Assembly (NCBI GenBank): GCA_025353045.1
Contig: JANXRK010000014.1
Coordinates: 1 to 8,565 of the forward strand
Reading direction: 5' to 3'
DNA from: Candidatus Tayloriibacteriota bacterium
GTDB lineage: Bacteria > Patescibacteriota > Minisyncoccia > Phycocordibacterales > PALSA-1337
DNA length: 8,565 bases
The position numbers and the translations under genes were made by a program. Positions 1 through 5,617 of this stretch are shown here, piece by piece. How positions within the stretch are numbered: the stretch's first letter is position 1; each line of letters opens with the position of its first letter. The notes below the pieces were generated by a model. It was not told the DNA's origin. It did not search any database and worked only from the letters and a program-made list of their open reading frames with translations.

Positions 1-285
1 GAAAAAAATACTTTAACTGTTGCAAATAAAAATATCGAAGGGAATTTGCCGAATGGAATTACAAAAACAAAACTAACTGATGCAAATTGGAATCAAGGAA
101 GTATTCCGGTTGGGAAAAAACTAAAAGCTCGAGCGCGCTACCGAGAGACTTTATCTGATATAGTAATTTACGACGAAAATTTCATCGAATTTACCACTCC
201 GCAATCTACACTATCTGCTGGCCAGTCGCTTGTCGTTTATGATGGAGATATTTGCTTGGGAGGAGGGATTATAGATATGATATAA
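1..285 (+). CDS. mnmA: tRNA-specific 2-thiouridylase MnmA, C-terminal part (5' truncated by window edge)
   Basis: The frame is open from base 1 and ends at TAA 283-285, leaving about 94 residues. They match the C-terminal beta-barrel region of MnmA (TrmU). The diagnostic signs are a segment beginning VGKKLKARARYRETLSD, then the ending S-L-V-V-Y-D-G-D-x-C-L-G-G-G-I-I, which corresponds to the near-invariant FYxGxxCLGGGII end of the family. MnmA makes the 2-thio group of s2U34 in the tRNAs for Lys, Glu and Gln, using ATP and sulfur relayed to a catalytic cysteine. The ATP-binding PP-loop and both catalytic cysteines lie upstream of the window and cannot be checked. An internal TTG at 46 could be read as a start, but the homologous sequence continues upstream of it, so this is an edge truncation and not a short gene. 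The stop codon lies inside the -10 element of the next gene. Confidence 0.9.
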   Translation, partial: EKNTLTVANKNIEGNLPNGITKTKLTDANWNQGSIPVGKKLKARARYRETLSDIVIYDENFIEFTTPQSTLSAGQSLVVYDGDICLGGGIIDMI

Positions 286-286
286 T
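278..286 (+). promoter_or_regulatory. Extended -10 promoter for the ATP-cone nuclease gene
   Basis: TGATATAAT is a perfect TGn plus TATAAT extended -10. Only six bases separate it from the ATG at 293, so transcription would start at about the A of the start codon and give a leaderless mRNA. No convincing -35 is seen at 17 nt, which is tolerated by extended -10 promoters. The TAA stop of mnmA (283-285) lies inside the hexamer. Confidence 0.6.
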
Positions 287-292
287 TTCGGC

Positions 293-1132
293 ATGAATCA
301 CCTTATCACCATCACCAAAGCTGACGGAGAGAGAGAACTTTTTGAAGAGCAAAAACTGGTTGGATCATTAAAAAATGCCGGTGGGAACGACGAAATCATC
401 GACGATATACTAGAGCATCTCAATCGCGAAATTTATGACGGAATGCCAACGAGTGAGATCTATGCTCATGCTTTTAAACTCCTTCGAAGTCATTCGATGC
501 CAGTCGCCATAAAATACTCTCTTCGTCGAGCTCTCTCTGAACTTGGTCCTGACGGTTTTCCTTTTGAAAAATACGTAGCAAAGATATTTCAGGCCTGGGG
601 ATATGAAACTCTCACAGATCAAATGATTATGGGAGGATGCGTATCCCATGAAATGGATGTTGTGGCTTGGGACAAGAAAAAACTTGTGATGGTTGAAGCC
701 AAATTTCACAATGAACTTGATCTCAAATCAGACTTGAAAGTAGCTTTGTATATAAAAGCACGATTTGATGATATAAAAGAAAATATGTTCGACTATGGAG
801 GCAAAAGAAAACTCGACGAAGGGTGGTTAGTTACAAATACAAAGTTTACAGATCAAGCTATACGATACGGAGAATGCGTTGGAATAAAATTGCTTGGTTG
901 GAACTATCCACAAAAAGGGAATTTACAGGATATTATCGAGAGTCTTCGTTTGCATCCATTTACATGTCTTACAACACTTTCAAATGTGAATAAAAAAAAT
1001 CTTTTGGCTAAAGGGGTTGTTTTATGTACAGATATATACGATAATCCAAATGTATTAACAGAAATCGGCCTCAAATCACCAAATACCGACGAAATAATTG
1101 CTGAAATCAAGACTGTATGTCAAATAAAGTAG
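293..1132 (+). CDS. ATP-cone domain protein with Mrr-like PD-(D/E)XK nuclease domain
   Basis: The protein has 279 residues. Residues 3-90 resemble an ATP-cone, the nucleotide-sensing module of ribonucleotide reductases and NrdR: a hairpin start (ITITKADGERELFEEQKLV), then helices and a closing region with YSLRRALSELGP. Residues about 92-200 look like a restriction-endonuclease fold: GYET, then H119-E120-M-D122, a 12-residue gap, and E135-A-K137 followed by FHN, which fits D-x(n)-E-x-K catalytic residues. A closing strand GWLVTNTKF follows. The C-terminal part (about 225-279, with LTTLSNVNKKNLLAKGVVLC) may be a small helical DNA-binding unit; this is inference. A DNA nuclease gated by nucleotide binding is the simplest reading, but the substrate is unknown. 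No restriction methylase is adjacent. The start is the first ATG after the promoter, and the 3' end overlaps the peptidase gene by 16 nt, suggesting co-translation. Confidence 0.8.
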   Translation: MNHLITITKADGERELFEEQKLVGSLKNAGGNDEIIDDILEHLNREIYDGMPTSEIYAHAFKLLRSHSMPVAIKYSLRRALSELGPDGFPFEKYVAKIFQAWGYETLTDQMIMGGCVSHEMDVVAWDKKKLVMVEAKFHNELDLKSDLKVALYIKARFDDIKENMFDYGGKRKLDEGWLVTNTKFTDQAIRYGECVGIKLLGWNYPQKGNLQDIIESLRLHPFTCLTTLSNVNKKNLLAKGVVLCTDIYDNPNVLTEIGLKSPNTDEIIAEIKTVCQIK

Positions 1133-2931
1133 ACTTATTTCTTAATGGACTAAACACGAACTATCGTAAGTCTCATGAAAAGTATGAGAAAGCTTTTTGG
1201 GATTTTCGAATGGGAATCGTAGAAGATGGAACATTGATGAATGACTCTGAGAGAGCTCGAGATGCTTTCCGCTCCGACAAAAAATTAAAAGCTAAAACAG
1301 AAGAGTGTCTAAAAATAACAAAAGGTGACCAGAAGAAGCGATTGCAAATTTGGAATAATTTCTTCAGCCTATTCCAAGTACCAGACGAGGCAGTAACTAT
1401 TCGTCAAAAAGTAGCCACGCTTGAGGAAGAAGTGTTAAAAATTCACAGTACTCGCAAAGAAGAATATATTGACCCTACGACAAAAAAATTTGTAGAGGCT
1501 TCTCGAAATAAAATGCGAACAATAATGCGTACCAATCCCGATGAGGCAGTACGCAAGGCTTGTTTCGAAGCTTTAGAAAAATTACCACTTGCAACTCTTT
1601 CTCTTTTTATAGAGATTATTAAGTACCGCAATGAATATGCCCGAGTTTTGGGTTATGAAGATTTCTATGATTATAAGATACACCTTGACGAAGGTATGAG
1701 CAAAAAAGATCTCTTTTCTATTTTTGACAAAATCTACGAGAAAACAAAATATGCTTTTAAAAATATTCGTGATTTGGAAAAAGAAAAGCTTGGACTTCGA
1801 AAACCATGGAACTTTGGTTATATGATGACAGGAGATTTTGTAAAAGAAGAGGATCCTTATTTCCAATTTGAAAATGTTATCGATCTTTGGGGGCGTTCAT
1901 TTTCTGCTTTAGGAATTGATTATAAAGGTGGAAGTTTAACTTTGGATTTGCTTGATAGAAAAGTAAAATGGAATAATGGTTTCTGTCATTACCCAGAACT
2001 CGTTCACTACGATACAAAAGGTAAAATAGTGCCAGGATCAGCAGGTTTTACTTCGACATCTATACCTTCACAACTCGGTTCTGGAATTGATGGTATCCAT
2101 ACAGTTTTCCACGAAGCTGGTCATGCTGCAGATCGACTTAACTCGATTCAAAGAGAAGTCTGTATAAACACTGAATATCCACCGAACACCGTCTCTTGGG
2201 CAGAAACACAAAGTATGTTTATGGATAGTATTTCAAGTAGTATCGAATGGAAAATGAGATATGCAAAGAATAGTAAGGGTGAGATTTACCCTTTTGATAT
2301 ATTTGAAAGAAAAGTAAACGCAATCCATCCTTTACGACCATTAGAGATGATGAATGTTCATTTCGTAATGGATTTTGAAAAAAAAATATATGAATGTAAA
2401 AATCTTACTGAAGAATTTGTACTACAAGCTGCTCGAAACGTCCATAAAAAGTATTTCGATCGATCAGAGGATTCTATCTCTGCATTGAACGTGCCTCATA
2501 TTTATTCTTGGGAAAGTTCTGCATACTACCATGGATATGGACTAGCGGAACTTGGAGTATCTCAATGGAGAGAGTATTTCTTCAAAAAGTATGGGTATAT
2601 TGTTGATAATTCAAAAGTCGGAAAAGAAATGACTAATGTTTGGAAACATGCCTCGATATATAAAGCTCGAGAATTGATTAAGAAGGCAACAGGAAAGGCA
2701 CTGAGCGCTGATGCTTTTATAAAAGATGTAACAAAATCTCTGGATGACATTCTGAAAAATGCAAAGAAGAAAATAGCTCGATTGGAGAAAGTTCCATTGT
2801 ATACAAAACCAGTACATTTGAATGCAAAAATTTCAATTATTCATGGAAAAGAAAAAATAGCTGATAATAGAAAGAGTTTTGAGGATATGGAAGGGAAGTT
2901 TAGGAAGTGGATAATTGGAATGAAAAGTTGA
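1117..2931 (+). CDS. M3 family zinc oligoendopeptidase (PepF-like)
   Basis: The protein has 604 residues, the usual size for M3 oligoendopeptidases. The zinc-binding HExxH is H332-E333-A-G-H336 inside FHEAGHAADRL, and a downstream glutamate at E363 (SWAETQSMF) is placed as the third zinc ligand, 27 residues after the second histidine. Near the C-terminal end of the catalytic domain a tyrosine- and histidine-rich stretch, SSAYYHGYGLAEL, matches the substrate-binding region of M3 enzymes. The N-terminal half is helical and charged, as in the family. No signal peptide or membrane segment is seen, so it is probably cytoplasmic and degrades short peptides. The last 45 or so residues are lysine-rich and less typical. 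The ATG at 1117 lies inside the end of the preceding gene in a different frame; no clear Shine-Dalgarno precedes it, so translational coupling is likely. The next in-frame Met is at about residue 32. Confidence 0.9.
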   Translation: MSNKVDLFLNGLNTNYRKSHEKYEKAFWDFRMGIVEDGTLMNDSERARDAFRSDKKLKAKTEECLKITKGDQKKRLQIWNNFFSLFQVPDEAVTIRQKVATLEEEVLKIHSTRKEEYIDPTTKKFVEASRNKMRTIMRTNPDEAVRKACFEALEKLPLATLSLFIEIIKYRNEYARVLGYEDFYDYKIHLDEGMSKKDLFSIFDKIYEKTKYAFKNIRDLEKEKLGLRKPWNFGYMMTGDFVKEEDPYFQFENVIDLWGRSFSALGIDYKGGSLTLDLLDRKVKWNNGFCHYPELVHYDTKGKIVPGSAGFTSTSIPSQLGSGIDGIHTVFHEAGHAADRLNSIQREVCINTEYPPNTVSWAETQSMFMDSISSSIEWKMRYAKNSKGEIYPFDIFERKVNAIHPLRPLEMMNVHFVMDFEKKIYECKNLTEEFVLQAARNVHKKYFDRSEDSISALNVPHIYSWESSAYYHGYGLAELGVSQWREYFFKKYGYIVDNSKVGKEMTNVWKHASIYKARELIKKATGKALSADAFIKDVTKSLDDILKNAKKKIARLEKVPLYTKPVHLNAKISIIHGKEKIADNRKSFEDMEGKFRKWIIGMKS

Positions 2932-2960
2932 TTGACTACTCTCTCTAAAAAAGATAGAGT
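2932..2960 (+). promoter_or_regulatory. Candidate promoter for the 89-aa membrane protein
   Basis: TTGACT at 2932-2937 matches five of six -35 consensus bases. With an exact 17-nt spacer it is followed by TAGAGT at 2955-2960, which matches four of six -10 bases. The predicted start is near 2967, three bases before the ATG at 2970. The -35 begins immediately after the TGA stop of the peptidase gene. The same stretch can also fold as a hairpin, so the two readings compete. Confidence 0.4.
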
Positions 2961-2963
2961 TTT
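2938..2963 (+). terminator. Possible weak intrinsic terminator after the peptidase gene
   Basis: ACTCTCTC at 2938-2945 pairs with GATAGAGT at 2953-2960 (seven of eight positions), with a seven-base A-rich loop and a run of four T at 2960-2963. The stem is AT-rich and the T-run short, so termination would be partial at best. It overlaps a candidate promoter. Confidence 0.35.
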
Positions 2964-2969
2964 GTCAGA

Positions 2970-3239
2970 ATGAAAGATATAACAACATTGATGAAAGTGA
3001 TTTTTGTCATCGTTCTGAGCTGTTTCCACGGATGGCTCATCCTCCAAAGTCCCCTCATCTGGGGTGTGGTAATCGGAGTTAATATCGGATGCGGTATCAC
3101 CACCTCCTCTTTTCTCAACAGAGAAGGAAAACTATCTTCCCCTATCGACGCACAATGCGTTATATCGATTGGGTGTCTAGCCTTAATCGCCTACTTATTC
3201 ATGCGGCGAGGCGAAAGGACAACAAGAAAGGCACCTTGA
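2970..3239 (+). CDS. Small orphan membrane protein (89 aa), function unknown
   Basis: I do not recognise this protein. It is mostly hydrophobic: residues about 8-24 (VIFVIVLSCFHGWLILQ) and 29-45 (WGVVIGVNIGCGITTSS) are one or two membrane segments, and 63-78 (CVISIGCLALIAYLFM) is another. A short loop separates them and a basic tail (MRRGERTTRKAP) follows. It has four cysteines. The gene uses many ATC, CTC and ACC codons, unlike the ATT/ATA/AAA-rich neighbours, suggesting a different origin or constraint. There is no Shine-Dalgarno upstream, but the ATG fits a start three bases after a predicted transcription start. A strong terminator follows 42 nt after the stop, supporting a one-gene transcript. 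A second frame (3089-3334) overlaps it but runs through that terminator, so this frame is preferred. Confidence 0.55.
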   Translation: MKDITTLMKVIFVIVLSCFHGWLILQSPLIWGVVIGVNIGCGITTSSFLNREGKLSSPIDAQCVISIGCLALIAYLFMRRGERTTRKAP

Positions 3240-3281
3240 ACATGCCGAATAGACGCATCCACCATAGCGTCATCGAATATT

Positions 3282-3314
3282 GGCGGCCTTCCAAAGGGCC
3301 GCCTTTACTTTTTT
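3282..3314 (+). terminator. Strong intrinsic terminator after the 89-aa protein gene
   Basis: GGCGGCC at 3282-3288 pairs perfectly with GGCCGCC at 3297-3303 around an eight-base loop, and TTTACTTTTTT follows at 3304-3314. A GC-only seven-pair stem with a T-tract is the classic Rho-independent terminator. A weaker GACGC/GCGTC inverted repeat lies just upstream at 3252-3271. Confidence 0.85.
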
Positions 3315-3346
3315 ATAGATTAGTTATTAAATAGATAACGAAAGGA
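3304..3346 (+). promoter_or_regulatory. Weak candidate promoter and ribosome binding site for the 129-aa protein
   Basis: TTTACT (3304-3309) and TTAAAT (3327-3332) are 17 nt apart, and each matches four of six consensus bases. AAAGGA at 3341-3346 is the best Shine-Dalgarno-like sequence in the window, but it lies 12 nt before the ATG at 3359, which is rather far. The -35 overlaps the T-tract of the preceding terminator. Confidence 0.3.
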
Positions 3347-3358
3347 ATTGATCTTCAC

Positions 3359-3748
3359 ATGCACTCATCAACGTTTTATCTTTGGATAATAGTTCTCAGC
3401 ATGATTCTGACTGTTATAGTCGGAGTGGCAATTGCTGCATACCTTGGAGTCTGCTTGGAATTTGGTGGTATTCCAGCAGTTTGTGGTGGATTTATAATCA
3501 GCATCCTAATATTTTCTTTCTTTGTGTTCCCATTTTTGACCAGATCACTTGATAGATCATTGGCAAGAGAATTCTTGGCTAAGCAACCTCTCATAGTCCT
3601 TAAACAAGAAGGGAAAATAGGAGGATCGAAAAAAATAGGGGTGAGACTCAGAAACGCTGGTAAAAAAGAAAGGACTTTCCACATGGACCCACACAGTCGT
3701 ATGACTGAGGAAGGGGTTATCCTTCCGACCTCCATTGTTCTGGAGTAA
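3359..3748 (+). CDS. Small two-helix membrane protein (129 aa), function unknown
   Basis: I do not recognise this family. Residues about 7-31 (LWIIVLSMILTVIVGVAIAAYLGVC as a hydrophobic run) and 41-62 form two membrane helices joined by a short Gly/Pro loop (EFGGIPAVCGG). A soluble tail of about 65 residues follows. The tail starts basic (TRSLDRSLAREFLAKQ), which by the positive-inside rule puts it and probably the N-terminus in the cytoplasm. It contains alternating hydrophobic stretches (LIVLKQ, KKIGVRLRNAG, GVILPTSIVLE) that could be beta strands. The gene has its own Shine-Dalgarno-like AAAGGA and is bracketed by terminators at 3282-3314 and 3752-3778, so it is likely monocistronic. A 119-residue reading on the opposite strand is rejected as a shadow. 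Confidence 0.65.
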   Translation: MHSSTFYLWIIVLSMILTVIVGVAIAAYLGVCLEFGGIPAVCGGFIISILIFSFFVFPFLTRSLDRSLAREFLAKQPLIVLKQEGKIGGSKKIGVRLRNAGKKERTFHMDPHSRMTEEGVILPTSIVLE

Positions 3749-3751
3749 GCG

Positions 3752-3778
3752 AAGCACCTCGGTAGGTGCTTTTCTTTT
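3752..3778 (+). terminator. Intrinsic terminator after the 129-aa protein gene
   Basis: AAGCACCT (3752-3759) pairs with AGGTGCTT (3764-3771) around the tetraloop CGGT, and a T-rich tail TTTTCTTTT runs through 3778. It starts four bases after the TAA at 3746-3748 and ends transcription before the alaS promoter. Confidence 0.85.
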
Positions 3779-3800
3779 GCTTAATTTTTAACACGCAATA

Positions 3801-3809
3801 TGCTACACT
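3801..3809 (+). promoter_or_regulatory. Extended -10 promoter for alaS
   Basis: TGCTACACT is a TGn plus TACACT element (four of six bases to TATAAT). A poor -35 (TTAATT, 3781-3786) lies 17 nt upstream. Six bases separate the hexamer from the ATG at 3816, the same distance as at the 293 gene, so the message should be leaderless. Confidence 0.5.
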
Positions 3810-3815
3810 CTTCTC

Positions 3816-5120
3816 ATGAAATCAAGCGAAATTCGTTCTAGATTCCTAATCTTCTTTGAGAAAAGGGGACACGCCATCCTTCCTTCTGCATCTCTTGTAA
3901 CTTCTGATGAAAAAGGTGTTACAAACTCTACTCTTTTTAATACTGCCGGAATGCAACCTTTAGTGCCATATCTTTTAGGCAAATCCCATCCAAAAGGCAA
4001 GCGACTTGCTGATGCACAGAAAGTCCTTCGCACTGTAGATATTGATGATATTGGTGACAAAACTCACGCTACTTTTTTCGAGATGCTTGGAAATTGGTCA
4101 CTTGGAGATTATTTCAAAGAGGATGCAATAAAATGGAGTTTTGAATTTTTAACTTCAAAAGAAGAAGGGCTTGGACTTGATCCGAACAGGCTTTATGTAA
4201 CTGTTTTTGAAGGTGATGTCAATTCACCACGAGACGAAGAAGCTGCAGATATTTGGAAAGGAGTTTTTAAAAAAGCAGAAATAGAAGGTAATCGTATTTT
4301 CTATTTGCCGGCAAAAAATAATTGGTGGGAAGCTGGAGAAAATGGTCCCTGTGGCCCTGACAGTGAGATATTTTATGATATTGCAAACCGTTTTGGAGGC
4401 AAGGGAGTCACACATGAAGAATACATTGATGCTGATGACAAAAGAGATGTTATTGAGATCTGGAATGACGTTTTTATGCAATACGAAAAGAAAGATGGAA
4501 AAATCATAGGCAAATTACCTAAACCTTCAGTAGATACCGGTGCTGGACTGGAGAGATTAACTATGACAATTCAAGGTGTAGATAATATATATGATACTGA
4601 TCTTTTGAAGCCAGTTATGGATCTTATGGCAAAGGCCCAGAATGATACTAAAAATAAAAGAATTATTGCAGATCATCTTCGTTCAAGTACATTCCTTATT
4701 GTTGACGGAGTAGTTCCTTCAAATACAGACCGAGGGTATATTCTTCGTCGTCTGATCCGCCGAGCAATCATAAATACAACAGATAAAAAGCTCGATGAAA
4801 AGAGAATAGGAATTTTCGTAGATACAATCGCAGAAGTATATAAAGATTCGTATCCTGAAATTCTTGAAAAGAAAGAGTATGTTAAAAAAGTACTTACCGA
4901 AGAAGCGAGTAAGTTTGGAGTAGCACTTGAAACAGGCATAAAAGAATTTGAAAAGGGAAATACTGATCCTTTTACGCTATTTACAAGTTATGGACTACCT
5001 ATAGATATGATTGTTGAGCTTTCAAAAGCAAAAGGAATTGCAGTCAATGTAAAAGAATTTGAAGAAGCTTTTAAAAAACATCAGGATCTCTCTCGTTCTG
5101 GTGCTGAACAAAAGTTCTAA
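3816..5120 (+). CDS. alaS: Alanine--tRNA ligase, N-terminal 434 residues ended by an in-frame TAA
   Basis: This part encodes the class II aminoacylation domain and the tRNA-binding helical domain of AlaRS, which joins alanine to tRNA-Ala in an ATP-dependent reaction. Visible signatures are FFEMLGNWSLGDYF (from F87, motif 2 region), NGPCGPDSEIFYD (GPCGPD at 177-182), motif 3 VDTGAGLERL (239-248), and DHLRSSTFLIVDG followed by NTDRGYILRRLIRRA (from D286). The translation ends HQDLSRSGAEQKF, then TAA at codon 435 (5118-5120). Downstream the same frame continues without a break as the AlaRS editing domain, so the codon interrupts one gene. Compact AlaRS proteins of this type, as I recall them, read KF-Lys-GGL here, so a single AAA-to-TAA change would explain it. 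The N-terminal fragment alone might still aminoacylate, as E. coli AlaRS fragments of similar extent do. Sequencing error, a real mutation and stop readthrough are all possible. No terminator precedes the next gene. Confidence 0.9.
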   Translation: MKSSEIRSRFLIFFEKRGHAILPSASLVTSDEKGVTNSTLFNTAGMQPLVPYLLGKSHPKGKRLADAQKVLRTVDIDDIGDKTHATFFEMLGNWSLGDYFKEDAIKWSFEFLTSKEEGLGLDPNRLYVTVFEGDVNSPRDEEAADIWKGVFKKAEIEGNRIFYLPAKNNWWEAGENGPCGPDSEIFYDIANRFGGKGVTHEEYIDADDKRDVIEIWNDVFMQYEKKDGKIIGKLPKPSVDTGAGLERLTMTIQGVDNIYDTDLLKPVMDLMAKAQNDTKNKRIIADHLRSSTFLIVDGVVPSNTDRGYILRRLIRRAIINTTDKKLDEKRIGIFVDTIAEVYKDSYPEILEKKEYVKKVLTEEASKFGVALETGIKEFEKGNTDPFTLFTSYGLPIDMIVELSKAKGIAVNVKEFEEAFKKHQDLSRSGAEQKF

Positions 5121-5591
5121 GGTGGTCTTTCTGATGCAAACGATCCTATCGTCGTTAAATATCATACAGCCACGCACCTTTTACACCAAGCACTTCATGA
5201 TGTCTTCGGAGAAGGTATTGGACAAAAAGGATCAAATATAACTCCTGAGCGACTTCGCTTTGATTTTTCTTATGATAAAAAAATGACGGATGAGGAAAAG
5301 AAAAAAGTAGAGGATATCGTCAACGATAAGATTAAAAAAGCTTTGCCAGTACAAAACATTAGCCTACCGAAAGCAGAAGCAGAAAAGACTGGAGCTCGAC
5401 ATTTCTTTGGAGAAAAATATGGAGATATTATTTCTATTTATTTTATCGGTGAGACACTTGAAAGCGCATACTCAAAAGAATTCTGTGGGGGACCGCATGT
5501 AAAAAATACTTCTGAACTTGGAACATTTAAAATACAAAAAGAAGAGGCGAGTTCACAAGGGGTGAGGAGAATAAAAGCAGTTTTGGTTTAA
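5121..5591 (+). pseudogene. alaS: alaS continuation: AlaRS editing domain downstream of the in-frame TAA
   Basis: This is in the same frame as 3816-5120 and ends at TAA 5589-5591. It encodes the AlaRS post-transfer editing domain, which removes Ser and Gly wrongly attached to tRNA-Ala. The zinc and catalytic ligands are intact: H450-T-A-T-H454 (5163-5177) and C557-G-G-P-H561 (5484-5498), numbering the TAA as residue 435. Conserved NITPERLRFDFSY and the closing SSQGVRRIKAV are also present. No ATG, GTG or TTG occurs in frame between 5121 and 5282. The first ATG (5283) lies after the HTATH motif, so initiation there would give a 102-residue fragment without half the zinc site; the segment is not a simple split gene. 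The whole reading frame is 591 positions, against 876 residues for E. coli AlaRS: the C-terminal C-Ala domain and the beta-barrel between tRNA-binding and editing domains are absent, as in other compact AlaRS forms. Confidence 0.85.
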
Positions 5592-5599
5592 CGAGAACG

Positions 5600-5608
5600 T
5601 GATATAAT
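5600..5608 (+). promoter_or_regulatory. Extended -10 promoter for the FtsA/PilM-like gene
   Basis: TGATATAAT is identical to the element at 278-286. It lies in the 26-nt gap after alaS, with nine bases between the hexamer and the ATG at 5618, so the predicted leader is zero to three bases. A loose -35 (TTTTGG, 5581-5586) lies 16 nt upstream within the end of alaS. Confidence 0.6.
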
Positions 5609-5617
5609 GTTTTTATC

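Noticed and set aside
3089..3334. 81-residue + strand frame overlapping the 89-aa gene
   Set aside because: It runs through a strong intrinsic terminator (3282-3314) and its translation is basic and low in recognisable structure, while the alternative frame has coherent membrane segments.
3376..3735. 119-residue open frame on the minus strand
   Set aside because: It lies wholly antisense to the 129-aa membrane protein, has no recognisable family, and the + frame has two clear membrane helices, an SD-like sequence and a terminator 3' of it.
5059..5241. 60-residue + strand frame bridging the alaS stop codon
   Set aside because: It is in a different frame from alaS. The alaS frame is conserved on both sides of the TAA, so no frameshift is needed to join the parts.
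5283..5591. Independent 102-residue protein starting at ATG 5283
   Set aside because: The homology to the AlaRS editing domain begins upstream of this ATG, including the HTATH zinc ligands. It is therefore part of alaS and not a gene with its own start.
3816..5591. Alternative genetic code explaining the internal TAA
   Set aside because: TAA ends at least five other genes in the window, including infA and rpmJ at their conserved C-termini. TGA also ends three genes and is not seen as a glycine codon, so code 25 does not apply.
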